Below, piece after piece: positions 48,590-57,803 of a stretch of 64,000 nt of DNA. Made by a program: the position numbers and the translations under genes. Source of the DNA: Colwellia sp. MB3u-45 (lineage in GTDB: Bacteria; Pseudomonadota; Gammaproteobacteria; Enterobacterales; Alteromonadaceae); contig NZ_JACGVC010000047.1 of assembly GCF_014077005.1 (NCBI RefSeq), positions 186,001 through 250,000 on the forward strand. Reading direction: 5' to 3'. The notes below the pieces were generated by a model. It was not told the DNA's origin, ran no database searches, and worked only from the letters and a program-made list of their open reading frames with translations. Position 1 is the first letter of the stretch; the number at the start of each line of letters is the position of its first letter.

Positions 48590-49128
48590 GGTATATAAAG
48601 TGGTGTTGTGCTTAGCCTAACTTATTAATTATTTTAGAGAATAAAATATAATAGCGAGCAAACTAAACTAACGGTTATAAAGAGTATGCGAAGATTGTAC
48701 CACAGTTGATATTTTACCACCAAGGTTCACCTAACAAAGACCCTAATAAATACCCAAATAAATTATAACAACATGCATATTTATGCGATTTACTTATACC
48801 CACTGCAGTAATAAATTAGCTCACTTAGCGCTACATTAATGAATTTAGCGCTAAGCCAATATATTAAGCCATATTGATGGAATTATTAAGGTAATATTCA
48901 GTAAAAACAGTGACTTTATCACTAGCCGTGTCACACTTTTTCATTCTAAGCCTTTAACCTGAAATATATTATATGGTCAGAGGCTATTTTAGCGCTACTT
49001 TAAATGGCTTTAAACCAAAATTTAACTAGCACATACGGTTAAGTTTTAATTAGAATGCACGATTAAAATTAATGTAACTATCGCTAACTAGTACCACGCT
49101 ACTACTTAGTCATTTTGAGGAAAAATAT
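48590..49128. other. Divergent intergenic region between iadA and putA
   Basis: About 540 bp, AT-rich, carrying the promoters of two amino-acid catabolic units. CATGCATATTTATGCGAT at 48770-48787 agrees with the 18-bp ARG-box consensus at 14 positions by eye. No RNA gene or repeat is seen. Confidence 0.35.
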
Positions 49129-52100
49129 ATGCTTTTTAATGATTCATTTATCACCGATTGCCCAATTCGTCAGAAAATTCGTGAATTTTATCGTATTGAT
49201 GAAAATACAGCGGTAGATCATATTTTGCCACTAGCAGAAGTTAATGTTAGTGCTCGAAGTCGTGCTTGGGAAAGAGCGCGTAAAATGGTGTTAAAAATTC
49301 GCCAAGACCAAGCGGGTACTGGCGCGATAGATGCTTTGTTAAAGGAATACTCTCTATCAAGCGAAGAAGGTGTAGTATTAATGTGTTTGGCTGAAGCCTT
49401 ACTACGTGTACCAGATAAGCATACTCAAGATGCTTTAATTCGTGACAAAATTTCTCAAGGACAATGGAGCAGTCATCTTGGCAGCAGTGAGTCACTGTTT
49501 GTAAATGCTTCATCATGGGGCTTGTTAATTACCGGCACTATGGTTAATTATGCTGATAAACGCAAAAAAGATAGCTTTGGTTTATTGAAAAAAGTCATTG
49601 GCCGTTTAGGTGAGCCTGTTATTCGTAAGTCAATGAACTACGCCATGAAAATTATGGGTAAGCAGTTTGTGATGGGCGAAACGATCAAAGCGGCCACTGA
49701 GCGTGCTGCGACAAAAGAACAGCAAGGTTATGTTTACTCTTACGATATGCTAGGTGAAGGCGCTCGTACAATGGACGACGCTAACCGCTATTATAAAGCT
49801 TATCAAGATGCGATAGAAACAATTGGTAAAGTGGCTCGTGCTACCGGTAAAAACGACCCACGCAGAGTTCCAGGTATTTCAGTAAAACTTTCGGCTATTC
49901 ATCCCCGTTATGAGTTTAGCCACCAAGCACGTGTCATGGCTGAAATTGTACCAAAACTAAAAGCGCTTTGCCTGCAAGCAAAAAGTTATAACATTGGCTT
50001 GACCGTTGATGCAGAAGAGTCTGAACGCTTAGATATATCGCTTGATGTTATTGAAGCGGTATTTAGTGACAGTGAATTAGCCGGTTGGGATGGTTTTGGT
50101 ATGGCATTACAAGCCTATCAAAAACGCGCTATCTTTGTTGTTGAATGGTTACGAGAATTAACCGTACGTGTTGACCGAAAAATGATGGTGCGCTTAGTCA
50201 AAGGTGCATATTGGGATACAGAAATTAAGAACACTCAAAAAGAGGGGCTTAGCCACTTTCCAGTCTTCACACGTAAGTCTTCTACCGATGTTTCTTACCA
50301 TGCCTGTGCCAATAAATTATTAGAATACAGAGATTCTATCTACCCACAGTTTGCCACACATAACGCTTACACCGCAGCAACGATTGTTGAACTTGCCGGT
50401 GATGATAAAGAGGGTTTTGAATTTCAATGCTTACATGGCATGGGAGATTCTTTGTACGACCAAATAGTGTCACTTGAGAACATTCAATGTCGCATCTACG
50501 CACCGGTTGGCCATCATGAAGAATTATTAGCTTATTTGGTCCGTCGCTTATTAGAAAATGGCGCTAACTCTTCTTTTGTCAATGCCATTGTTGATGAGTC
50601 GCAACCGGTCGAGTCATTACTTGAAGACCCAGTTGAAAGAACTCAACGCTTAAAAGATAAGTATAACAACCAAATACTTAGACCTATTGCCTTATATCAT
50701 GACGCCAAAGGTCTTGGCCGTGATAATTCTAAAGGCTTAGATTTAACCGACATTAGTGTCATCACGCCGTTAAAAGCCTCGTTAGATTACTGGTTTGTTG
50801 AGCACCTGCTTAATAAAAATGATATCCCCGAAGGTGCAATTGCGGTTAAGAACCCAGCTAACCATCGTGAAATCATTGGCTTTCATCATCTGCACGACAA
50901 AGCCGCCATGCTTGAGATGATCGATACGGCAGAAACAGCATTTACTACATGGTCAAAAACGCCAGTATCTGAACGCGCTGATTTATTATGCCGCGTGGCT
51001 GATATTCTTGAACGTCATACCGACGAGCTTATTGCCTTGTGCATTAAAGAAGCCGGTAAAATAGCCCAAGACGGTATTGATGAAGTACGTGAAGCCGTTG
51101 ATTTTTGTCGTTATTACGCACAACAAGCGGTTGAAGTTGCCGCTGATGAACGCTTAGAAGCGCGTGGGGTTGTCTTATGTATCAGCCCTTGGAACTTCCC
51201 ATTAGCGATATTTTTAGGTCAAGTGGCTGCCGCTATTGCCACAGGTAATACGGTATTAGCAAAACCTGCCGAACAAACCAGTTTAATTGCCTTACGCACC
51301 ATTGAATTAATGAAGTCGGTTGGCTTACCTGAAGGCGTTGTACAAGCGGTTATTGCTCGTGGCAGTCAAGTGGGCAGCGTTATTGTTCCTGATGCTCGTA
51401 TTCAAACCGTTATGTTTACTGGCTCTACTGAAACCGGCACTATTATTTCACAAACCTTGGCTGACCGAGGTGGCGATCAAGTCCCCTTTATCGCAGAAAC
51501 CGGTGGCCAAAACTGCATGATAGTTGACTCTACCGCCCTACCTGAGCAAGTGGTTGATGATGTTATTTCTTCAGGATTTCAGTCTGCAGGTCAACGCTGT
51601 TCGGCGCTGCGCGTGTTATTTTTACAAGAAGATATTGCTGATGACGTTATTACTATGCTCAAAGGCGCATTAGCAGAATTACATGTGGGTAACCCAGAAA
51701 AGTTAAGCACAGACATAGGTCCAGTGATAGATCAAAAAGCATTAGATGCCCTCAATGCTCACAGCGACTATATGAAAACCCATGGCAAACTGCTGTACCA
51801 ATGCCCTATTGCCAGTGAGGTAACAGATGGAGTAGCGCAGAACGAACATTTCTTTTTTGCGCCACGACTTTATGAAATTAAAGACATTAGCGTGCTAGAG
51901 AAGGAAGTATTTGGTCCTTGTGTACATGTTGTGCGCTTTAAAGGCAATGACATAGAAGCGGTTGTAGATAAAATTAATGGTACAGGTTTTGGTTTAACTA
52001 TGGGTATTCATACCCGTATTGAACACCGTGCCTTTGATTTAGCCAAGTTATCACGTGCTGGCAATGTCTATATCAATCGTAATATGATTGGCGCTATTGT

Positions 52101-52965
52101 CGGTGTACAACCATTTGGTGGTCGTGGCCTTTCAGGTACTGGACCAAAAGCAGGTGGGCCAAATTACCTCACGCGTTTAGTGATAGAAAAAGCAACACCC
52201 GATGCTGAGCAATTTAAATTACTACCATGGCAGGTAGAAGCTTTAGACGGTGGTGAACAATCGGAAAAAGAAGCCCTATTGTTTATGGACAAGGCTAATG
52301 CAGCAGAAAAAGGCTGGCGCTTAACTGAGTTAAATACCCGCCTTTCTTCTGTACGTCAATTGTTAGCAAAAATTGCCCATGTTGAAATTGTTGAAGATTT
52401 GGCTGACGATTTAAACCGCACCTTAAAATCAGCTCGTTCACAATTAATTAGTATTGAAAAGCGTTTGAAAAAGCCAACGTTTTTACCTGGGCCAACGGGT
52501 GAGTCAAATGTGCTTTATTTGGAAAACCGCGGCAATATCATTTGTTTTGCCGATAAAAATGTGAGCTTTCATTTTTGGTTACTTTCTATTGTAACGGCAT
52601 TGGCAACGGGTAATACCGTTATTACTGTGGTCTCTGATTTGTATTATGATGAAGCGATTGCCTTTAGAGATAAGTTTATTGCTACCGGCCAAGATGCAGA
52701 TGTTTTCCAAGTGGCTAAGTTATGTCACTTAACGACTATGCTGGCTCATCCTGCGTTATCAGGTATTGTTGTTGACAGTCATTGTGATCGTAAGCACTTT
52801 ATCAGTGAAAAATTAGCTGAACGTTCAGGGGCCATATTACCTGTGATCAGTTCTGAATATTTTGATCACTTGATTCAGCGTTTATTAACAGAAAAAACCA
52901 TTAGCATTGACACAACTGCCTCTGGTGGCAACACGTCACTAATGACTTTAGTTGAAGAAGATTAA
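49129..52965 (+). CDS. putA: Bifunctional proline dehydrogenase / glutamate-semialdehyde dehydrogenase
   Basis: 1278 residues. The proline dehydrogenase half has VPGISVKLSAIHPRYEF, GLTVDAEESERLDISLDV, MVRLVKGAYWDTEIK and FATHNAYTAATI. The aldehyde dehydrogenase half has CISPWNFPLAIFLGQ, catalytic Glu790 in FIAETGGQNC and Cys824 in SAGQRCSALR. About 230 further C-terminal residues match the extra domain of long PutA proteins. It lacks the N-terminal ribbon-helix-helix DNA-binding domain of E. coli PutA, so it should not repress itself. It oxidises proline to glutamate, feeding electrons to quinone through FAD. Terminator follows. Confidence 0.97.
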   Translation: MLFNDSFITDCPIRQKIREFYRIDENTAVDHILPLAEVNVSARSRAWERARKMVLKIRQDQAGTGAIDALLKEYSLSSEEGVVLMCLAEALLRVPDKHTQDALIRDKISQGQWSSHLGSSESLFVNASSWGLLITGTMVNYADKRKKDSFGLLKKVIGRLGEPVIRKSMNYAMKIMGKQFVMGETIKAATERAATKEQQGYVYSYDMLGEGARTMDDANRYYKAYQDAIETIGKVARATGKNDPRRVPGISVKLSAIHPRYEFSHQARVMAEIVPKLKALCLQAKSYNIGLTVDAEESERLDISLDVIEAVFSDSELAGWDGFGMALQAYQKRAIFVVEWLRELTVRVDRKMMVRLVKGAYWDTEIKNTQKEGLSHFPVFTRKSSTDVSYHACANKLLEYRDSIYPQFATHNAYTAATIVELAGDDKEGFEFQCLHGMGDSLYDQIVSLENIQCRIYAPVGHHEELLAYLVRRLLENGANSSFVNAIVDESQPVESLLEDPVERTQRLKDKYNNQILRPIALYHDAKGLGRDNSKGLDLTDISVITPLKASLDYWFVEHLLNKNDIPEGAIAVKNPANHREIIGFHHLHDKAAMLEMIDTAETAFTTWSKTPVSERADLLCRVADILERHTDELIALCIKEAGKIAQDGIDEVREAVDFCRYYAQQAVEVAADERLEARGVVLCISPWNFPLAIFLGQVAAAIATGNTVLAKPAEQTSLIALRTIELMKSVGLPEGVVQAVIARGSQVGSVIVPDARIQTVMFTGSTETGTIISQTLADRGGDQVPFIAETGGQNCMIVDSTALPEQVVDDVISSGFQSAGQRCSALRVLFLQEDIADDVITMLKGALAELHVGNPEKLSTDIGPVIDQKALDALNAHSDYMKTHGKLLYQCPIASEVTDGVAQNEHFFFAPRLYEIKDISVLEKEVFGPCVHVVRFKGNDIEAVVDKINGTGFGLTMGIHTRIEHRAFDLAKLSRAGNVYINRNMIGAIVGVQPFGGRGLSGTGPKAGGPNYLTRLVIEKATPDAEQFKLLPWQVEALDGGEQSEKEALLFMDKANAAEKGWRLTELNTRLSSVRQLLAKIAHVEIVEDLADDLNRTLKSARSQLISIEKRLKKPTFLPGPTGESNVLYLENRGNIICFADKNVSFHFWLLSIVTALATGNTVITVVSDLYYDEAIAFRDKFIATGQDADVFQVAKLCHLTTMLAHPALSGIVVDSHCDRKHFISEKLAERSGAILPVISSEYFDHLIQRLLTEKTISIDTTASGGNTSLMTLVEED

Positions 52966-53031
52966 TCGCTAATGAGAGATAGTTAATACCAAACGAATAG
53001 GTATTAACTATTAGGTATTAAGTGTTAACTA

Positions 53032-53064
53032 AAAACGGGCATCTGATGATGCCCGTTTTTTTTT
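53032..53064 (+). terminator. Rho-independent terminator of putA
   Basis: AAAACGGGCATC (53032-53043) pairs perfectly with GATGCCCGTTTT (53048-53059) with a TGAT tetraloop and a following T-run. Confidence 0.95.
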
Positions 53065-53232
53065 AACTGCTAAATGAGATGTTGGTGATGAGTTATTGAT
53101 TATAGCTGTCAGTTACTAGCTATCAGTTTAACTGACATTTTTAATCGCTCGATATTTAGAAAACCGCTTGCTCTGCTTAGCCAATCAAGCGGTATCTACA
53201 ATAGCTAGACAAGGATAAAAAAAATCGCGGTG

Positions 53233-54126
53233 TTATTTAACGTCATTCATGGCAAAAATTTTATTATGCTCAAGAATATATTCATCAAATCTCAATTGTA
53301 ACCTAGGATGCATGCGAGCTATAGCCAGCTCTAACCCCTTTTCAATACTGATACTTTTTAATAAAGCGAGATCAAGACTATGGGCAATTTTGATAATATA
53401 GCGCATTCTTTGTTTCTCAAAAGTAATTAAATGTTTAGCGAATAACTTATCAACATGCGCGCATAATAAAATGCCATTTACGCCATCTAACCTTTGCTTA
53501 TTGTCTTCACATTTTGCCCACGGAATAATATGAGAAGCGACTAACATTTCAGCAATATTTATACCTGTCAGTGCACATGTTTCGCCATTACCCCAAATAT
53601 CGATAACGTTTTTTCTAAACTGCCCTTGCCCAATGCGGCACAAGATTAAGTTTTCTTTTTCTGTTTTTTCGATAGCTAAATTGAGTATCTCTAACAGATC
53701 TACAGCCTCTTTTGCGATAGGTTTTGCGCTATATTCAGGCTTGTGAGCACCTTCTGCATACCATTTATCATCAGTAAAGTTGAGGGTCATATCCGTTAAG
53801 GTTTTTATAAACTCTTTGCTACTAGTTTTGCCGCTATCAGTGGCATCTACATAATCCAAATCTTCAATTATTGGAAAGGTTTTTAGTTGATAACCCTCCT
53901 CCTCAACTAACCTTATATGCTCTAGCGCTTGAATATAACCCGGTTGCTTTCTACCTTTTTTATTTTGCACCCAAGCCTTATCAAGGATTAAGCTCCGACC
54001 TTCTTGAGTATGAGTATCCCAAGCACCAAAAATAACAAACTTAGCTGCATGGTTTACAAATGAAAAATCAGTTCTCCAATTATTCGCTGTACCACCATGA
54101 GACTCGATAAATTTCTTCCTAGACAA
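53233..54126 (-). CDS. HNH endonuclease-domain protein (HNH_2 type)
   Basis: 297 residues. The start is a TTG at 54126 with AAGGAG eight bases upstream, which settles it. The C-terminal part has IGQGQFRKNVIDIWGNGETC, the zinc/His site LVASHIIPWAKCEDNKQRLD and NGILLCAHVDKLFAKHLITF, the HNH_2 arrangement found in restriction-like nucleases. The N-terminal 150 residues (from NWRTDFSFVNHAAKFVIFGA) are an unrecognised domain that may read DNA or a modification. No methyltransferase or other defence gene is adjacent, so an orphan type IV-like nuclease is one option; this is inference. Confidence 0.82.
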   Translation of the reverse strand: MSRKKFIESHGGTANNWRTDFSFVNHAAKFVIFGAWDTHTQEGRSLILDKAWVQNKKGRKQPGYIQALEHIRLVEEEGYQLKTFPIIEDLDYVDATDSGKTSSKEFIKTLTDMTLNFTDDKWYAEGAHKPEYSAKPIAKEAVDLLEILNLAIEKTEKENLILCRIGQGQFRKNVIDIWGNGETCALTGINIAEMLVASHIIPWAKCEDNKQRLDGVNGILLCAHVDKLFAKHLITFEKQRMRYIIKIAHSLDLALLKSISIEKGLELAIARMHPRLQLRFDEYILEHNKIFAMNDVK

Positions 54127-54493
54127 CTGACGTACTCCTTTTCAAAAATGATTTATAAAATTACATAGCTTATAAAGCCATTACAATTGATTCTGCACTA
54201 AAGTGAGTTAAATCAGTACAAATAAATTAAAAATTACTGATATAGGTAAAAATAACAGTCGCTGAATAAATTACTGCCTAACGCTCATCACTATAAAATA
54301 TGGCTATGAAATTAATTTTACACCTAACTAGAACAAAGTAAAAATCAATACTAACATTTTGTTTTAGTTACTTATTTAAATAAACACAATAGACACCTCA
54401 GCCAAGTAAATTGTTTAAAGTGGCTCGATATAGCCGTACTTCATGGTAAATGTTCACCGTTACCACTGGCTAAATTACCGACTATTATCCTTG
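54127..54493. other. Intergenic region
   Basis: About 370 bp of AT-rich DNA before the HNH gene and after the DUF5610 gene. No feature beyond the HNH ribosome site is seen. Confidence 0.4.
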
Positions 54494-55135
54494 TTACGGT
54501 TCAAGCTGATCGACTTCTTTAGCACTTAAAGCTTCAACAAAAGACTGTAGCCCTGCTTGCACCAACTGATAAGTTTTATCAATATTATGGCTAATATCGC
54601 CCGCCAATACTTTTAAATCACCTAAAATATCCTTGGCTTCAGCAAAACCTTGCTCTATACCGCCACTGATAATATCAACAAAAGCCGTTAACGATTCTTC
54701 TGCAGCCATTTCAGGATGCTGCTCTTGATAAGCACCTAGAAACTGAGTACTAAAAGCAAGAATACGCTCCGCTGTTGCTTCAGGGCTGAAATCAACCCCC
54801 GACTGATAACTGTCTTCAACACGACTTTCAACACGATTATCAGCCCAGGTTTCCTTAAGCGCTTCGTTTATGCCCTGTAATGCAGTTTTTAACAACAATG
54901 ACAGCGGCTGATCGCCCATGGTGGTATTGAACTTCAGTGAAGATTCTATAATAGCGGCATTAAGCTGCTTTTTATGGTTGGCATAAATAGAGCTTTCTGA
55001 TTTAACAATGTTTTTATCATTAGCCAGCTCAGATATTTGCTGCCCCTTTGGCTTGTTCAAGGTTTTATCTGAGTCGTTTGCTAATGTTCGAACCTCTTGG
55101 CTATAGCTATCGTTAGGTTTAATTGTTGAGCTCAT
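54494..55135 (-). CDS. DUF5610-domain protein
   Basis: 213 residues. The first 50 are polar and probably disordered. The DUF5610 core follows with IIESSLKFNTTMGDQPLSLL, VDFSPEATAERILAFSTQF, LGAYQEQHPEM, IISGGIEQGFAEAKDILGDL and DISHNIDKTYQLVQAGL. No signal peptide or membrane segment is seen; the protein is helical and acidic. The family is common in marine gammaproteobacteria with no known role. Monocistronic here. Confidence 0.85.
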   Translation of the reverse strand: MSSTIKPNDSYSQEVRTLANDSDKTLNKPKGQQISELANDKNIVKSESSIYANHKKQLNAAIIESSLKFNTTMGDQPLSLLLKTALQGINEALKETWADNRVESRVEDSYQSGVDFSPEATAERILAFSTQFLGAYQEQHPEMAAEESLTAFVDIISGGIEQGFAEAKDILGDLKVLAGDISHNIDKTYQLVQAGLQSFVEALSAKEVDQLEP

Positions 55136-55660
55136 AAAATTTACCTCGGTTTATCAAAGCATATAGGATACCAATCTCACTCATTATCTGATCATTTTTA
55201 CTGGTTAAAATAACCCACTACTGCGTTATTTATTTAATAATTAGCACAACTCGTTATTAAAATAAATGTCTTATATTTGGCCATTTTTCCTGCGTATAAA
55301 GTAGACCACCTAATTAATGAAATTGATATAACAAGTATCGGCACCATTAAGTGTAACTTAAGTTTACCCTGTAGCTATCTCACTCAACGCAAGCTTACAC
55401 TCATCATCATAATGCTGTTTTATCAAAAATTGTCAGTGACCATTACGGGTTAATTTTGGCCTATGCAGACCTTCTTATTTTACCCGCTACTGGCATGGCT
55501 AACGATAATGAATAGCGAACAGCTTTAATCATTTTTTTTAAAAAACAATGATTCTTTATTAAGCACTTAGTACGGCAATTCCCCCCCTGGTATTTTCGAC
55601 ATTAGATGGCCCAAATGCTACAATTTAAATTTCAAAATAAACAAAAATAAGCGCTGCTGA
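55136..55660. other. Divergent intergenic region
   Basis: About 525 bp between DUF5610 and the dioxygenase gene. It should hold both promoters. No operator, RNA gene or repeat is evident. Confidence 0.4.
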
Positions 55661-56797
55661 ATGTCTGATATTGTATTACTGAAAACCGGTATAGAACTCC
55701 CGATGAACGCAGAAATGGTTTATTTCAATTACTTCTGGTTACGCGATAATTGCGCCACCTCATGGGATAGCAGCACTCAGGAACGCACCTTTGATATTCT
55801 TGATGAAGCTGATGATTTACACGCAACAAGCGCCTGGATAAATGCAGCCGCACTGGAAGTTATTTGGAGCGATGGCTATCAAAGTCGTTACAACCTAGAC
55901 TGGCTTGAACGTTGGCACAAGGGAGAAAACCATGGTGATTTGGCCGTTCGTGCCCGTAAAACTTGGTACGGCGATCACTACCCAAACATGGCGCGTTTTA
56001 GCTATGACGATGTGATGGCTAACCCCGCCAGTGTAGCCGATTGGGCGGAGGCCATGTTAGATGAAGGTGTTGCCCTGATTCAAGATATGCCAAATTCAAA
56101 CGAAGGGCTGAAAACCCTATGCGAACTGTTTGGCACTGTGCGGCCATCTTTTTCTGGTTACACCTTTGATGTCCAGTCTAAAGCTAATCCTGAAAACCTT
56201 GCTTACACCAGCAAAGCACTTGAGTTACATACTGATTTACCTGCAGAAGAACTGGCTCCAGGCATCCAGTTCTTACACTGCAGGGTTAATGATGCAGAAG
56301 GCGGCAACAGCTTGTTTGTCGATGCAACTACCGTGGCCAACGCCTTAAAACAAAGCTATCCACAATACTTCAAAATACTGACAGAATACCAAGTGCCTTA
56401 TCGCTATACCACCCACTATCAAGATGTACGCACTAAGCAGCGAATAATCGAACTCGACCCTAATAATGGTGAGGTTAGCGGTATTAATTTTAGTCAGCAC
56501 TTAGCTGATGTATTTGATTTTTCTCAGCGTGAAATGGATACTTTTTATCCCGCTTTTCGTAAGTTTGGACAGATGCTACAAGACGCTCAATATTTGATGA
56601 CCTTTCGCCTAAATGCTGGCGAATGTATGGTGTTCGACAACCACCGCATCGCTCACGGCCGAGCTTCCTTTATCAAGGGCAGTGGCGCAAGGCACTTACG
56701 GGGTTGTTATGTTGACCGAGGCGATCTGCGCAGTGTTTACCGTGTTTTACGTGCTAGCTATCCAAAAGCAGAAGCAGAAATAACGGCGCCACTTTAG
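55661..56797 (+). CDS. Gamma-butyrobetaine hydroxylase-like Fe(II)/2-oxoglutarate dioxygenase
   Basis: 378 residues. An N-terminal DUF971-type domain (about 1-95, FNYFWLRDNCATSWDSSTQE and LEVIWSDGYQSRY) precedes a TauD/TfdA-type dioxygenase. The iron ligands are His190 and Asp192 in LELHTDLP and His332 in HRIAHGRASF; the 2-oxoglutarate Arg is probably in HGRASF or just after. This is the domain order of gamma-butyrobetaine and trimethyllysine hydroxylases. No carnitine genes are nearby; instead a class II aldolase follows 62 bp later. The substrate is probably a trimethylammonium or related acid, but it is not proven. Confidence 0.88.
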   Translation: MSDIVLLKTGIELPMNAEMVYFNYFWLRDNCATSWDSSTQERTFDILDEADDLHATSAWINAAALEVIWSDGYQSRYNLDWLERWHKGENHGDLAVRARKTWYGDHYPNMARFSYDDVMANPASVADWAEAMLDEGVALIQDMPNSNEGLKTLCELFGTVRPSFSGYTFDVQSKANPENLAYTSKALELHTDLPAEELAPGIQFLHCRVNDAEGGNSLFVDATTVANALKQSYPQYFKILTEYQVPYRYTTHYQDVRTKQRIIELDPNNGEVSGINFSQHLADVFDFSQREMDTFYPAFRKFGQMLQDAQYLMTFRLNAGECMVFDNHRIAHGRASFIKGSGARHLRGCYVDRGDLRSVYRVLRASYPKAEAEITAPL

Positions 56798-56859
56798 CCA
56801 TCACTAGAGACCTAATCAGTCGAAATCTATTGAGGATAAGAAAATTGAGGATAAGAAAA

Positions 56860-57588
56860 ATGCAAACAGAACAAGAATTACGCGTCGATTTGGCCGCTGC
56901 TTTCAGGCTTATTTATGAAATGGATATGCATGAGTCAGTGGCCAATCATTTAAGCGCTGCGGTCTCTGCAGATGGTAAAAAATTCCTGATGAACCGTCGC
57001 TGGATGCATTTTTCAAATGTTACGGCAAGTAATCTACAGTTACTGGATAGTGAAGACGATAGCATTATGCAGACTGACCAAGCGCCTGATGCTTCGGCTT
57101 GGAGTATTCATGGCAATATGCATGCGTTATTGCCAACAGCCCGAGTTATTCTGCACCTACATTCTACCTATGCCACTGTACTCTCAACGTTAAAAGATCC
57201 ACGTATATTGCCCATTGATAACAATACCGCGCGCTTCTTTGAGCGCATCGCCTATGATGAAAGTTTTGGCGGTATTGCCACCAGTGATACAGAAGGCAAA
57301 CGCATCGTGGATAGCCTGGCCGGTAAAAATGCTTTAATGATGGGTAATCACGGCATTACGGTTACTGGCGCGACGATCGCCGAAGCTTTTGAGGATCTGT
57401 ATTATCTGGAAAAAGCTTGTAAGACTATGGTGTTGGCTTATTCCACCGGCCAGCCTCTGAATATTCTATCTCATGATCTAGCGCGACAAACAGCAGAAAG
57501 TTGGGATGAGTTTCGAGGCCAGTCTTACGCTCATTTTGAGCAGCAAAAAGCTATGCTCGATAAAAAGGGTAGCTCGTATCGGGAATAA
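56860..57588 (+). CDS. Class II aldolase/adducin-family protein
   Basis: 242 residues from the ATG at 56860. The longer frame from a TTG at 56830 is an artefact of a 15-bp duplication that repeats the GAGGAT ribosome site. The zinc site of the family is seen as His99 and His101 in VILHLHSTYA and a distal His in MMGNHGITVTG. Relatives cleave or decarboxylate hydroxylated substrates such as fuculose-1-P or 3-oxo-tetronate phosphates. As the partner of a hydroxylase, it could split the hydroxylated product, as trimethyllysine is split in carnitine synthesis; that is inference. A strong hairpin follows downstream. Confidence 0.88.
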   Translation: MQTEQELRVDLAAAFRLIYEMDMHESVANHLSAAVSADGKKFLMNRRWMHFSNVTASNLQLLDSEDDSIMQTDQAPDASAWSIHGNMHALLPTARVILHLHSTYATVLSTLKDPRILPIDNNTARFFERIAYDESFGGIATSDTEGKRIVDSLAGKNALMMGNHGITVTGATIAEAFEDLYYLEKACKTMVLAYSTGQPLNILSHDLARQTAESWDEFRGQSYAHFEQQKAMLDKKGSSYRE

Positions 57589-57683
57589 TAATACTTTATT
57601 ACCCCATACTCGCGCTTTAAAGTGTCTCAGTTGTGTGACAAAAAACTGTGTTTGATCAAGCGTTATGCCAACATCAGGCGATA

Positions 57684-57775
57684 GTTAGATCTGAGTTAGA
57701 TCTGAACTAGGCCTGAACTAGGCCTGAACTAGGTTAGAATGAGGCCAGAGTCAATCTGGTCTCATTCTAACCTAG
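57684..57775. repeat. 11-bp tandem repeats running into a 21-bp hairpin
   Basis: GTTAGATCTGA occurs twice (57684-57705), then ACTAGGCCTGA twice (57706-57727), then ACTAGG. From 57729, a 21-base arm (57729-57749, CTAGGTTAGAATGAGG then CCAGA) pairs with 57755-57775 with one G-T mismatch and a GTCAA loop. The hairpin lies between the convergent aldolase and GGDEF-EAL genes and may be a terminator, though no T-run follows. Confidence 0.75.
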
Positions 57776-57803
57776 ATGGGTTTCAAGCCATACGGCGTTT
57801 TAT

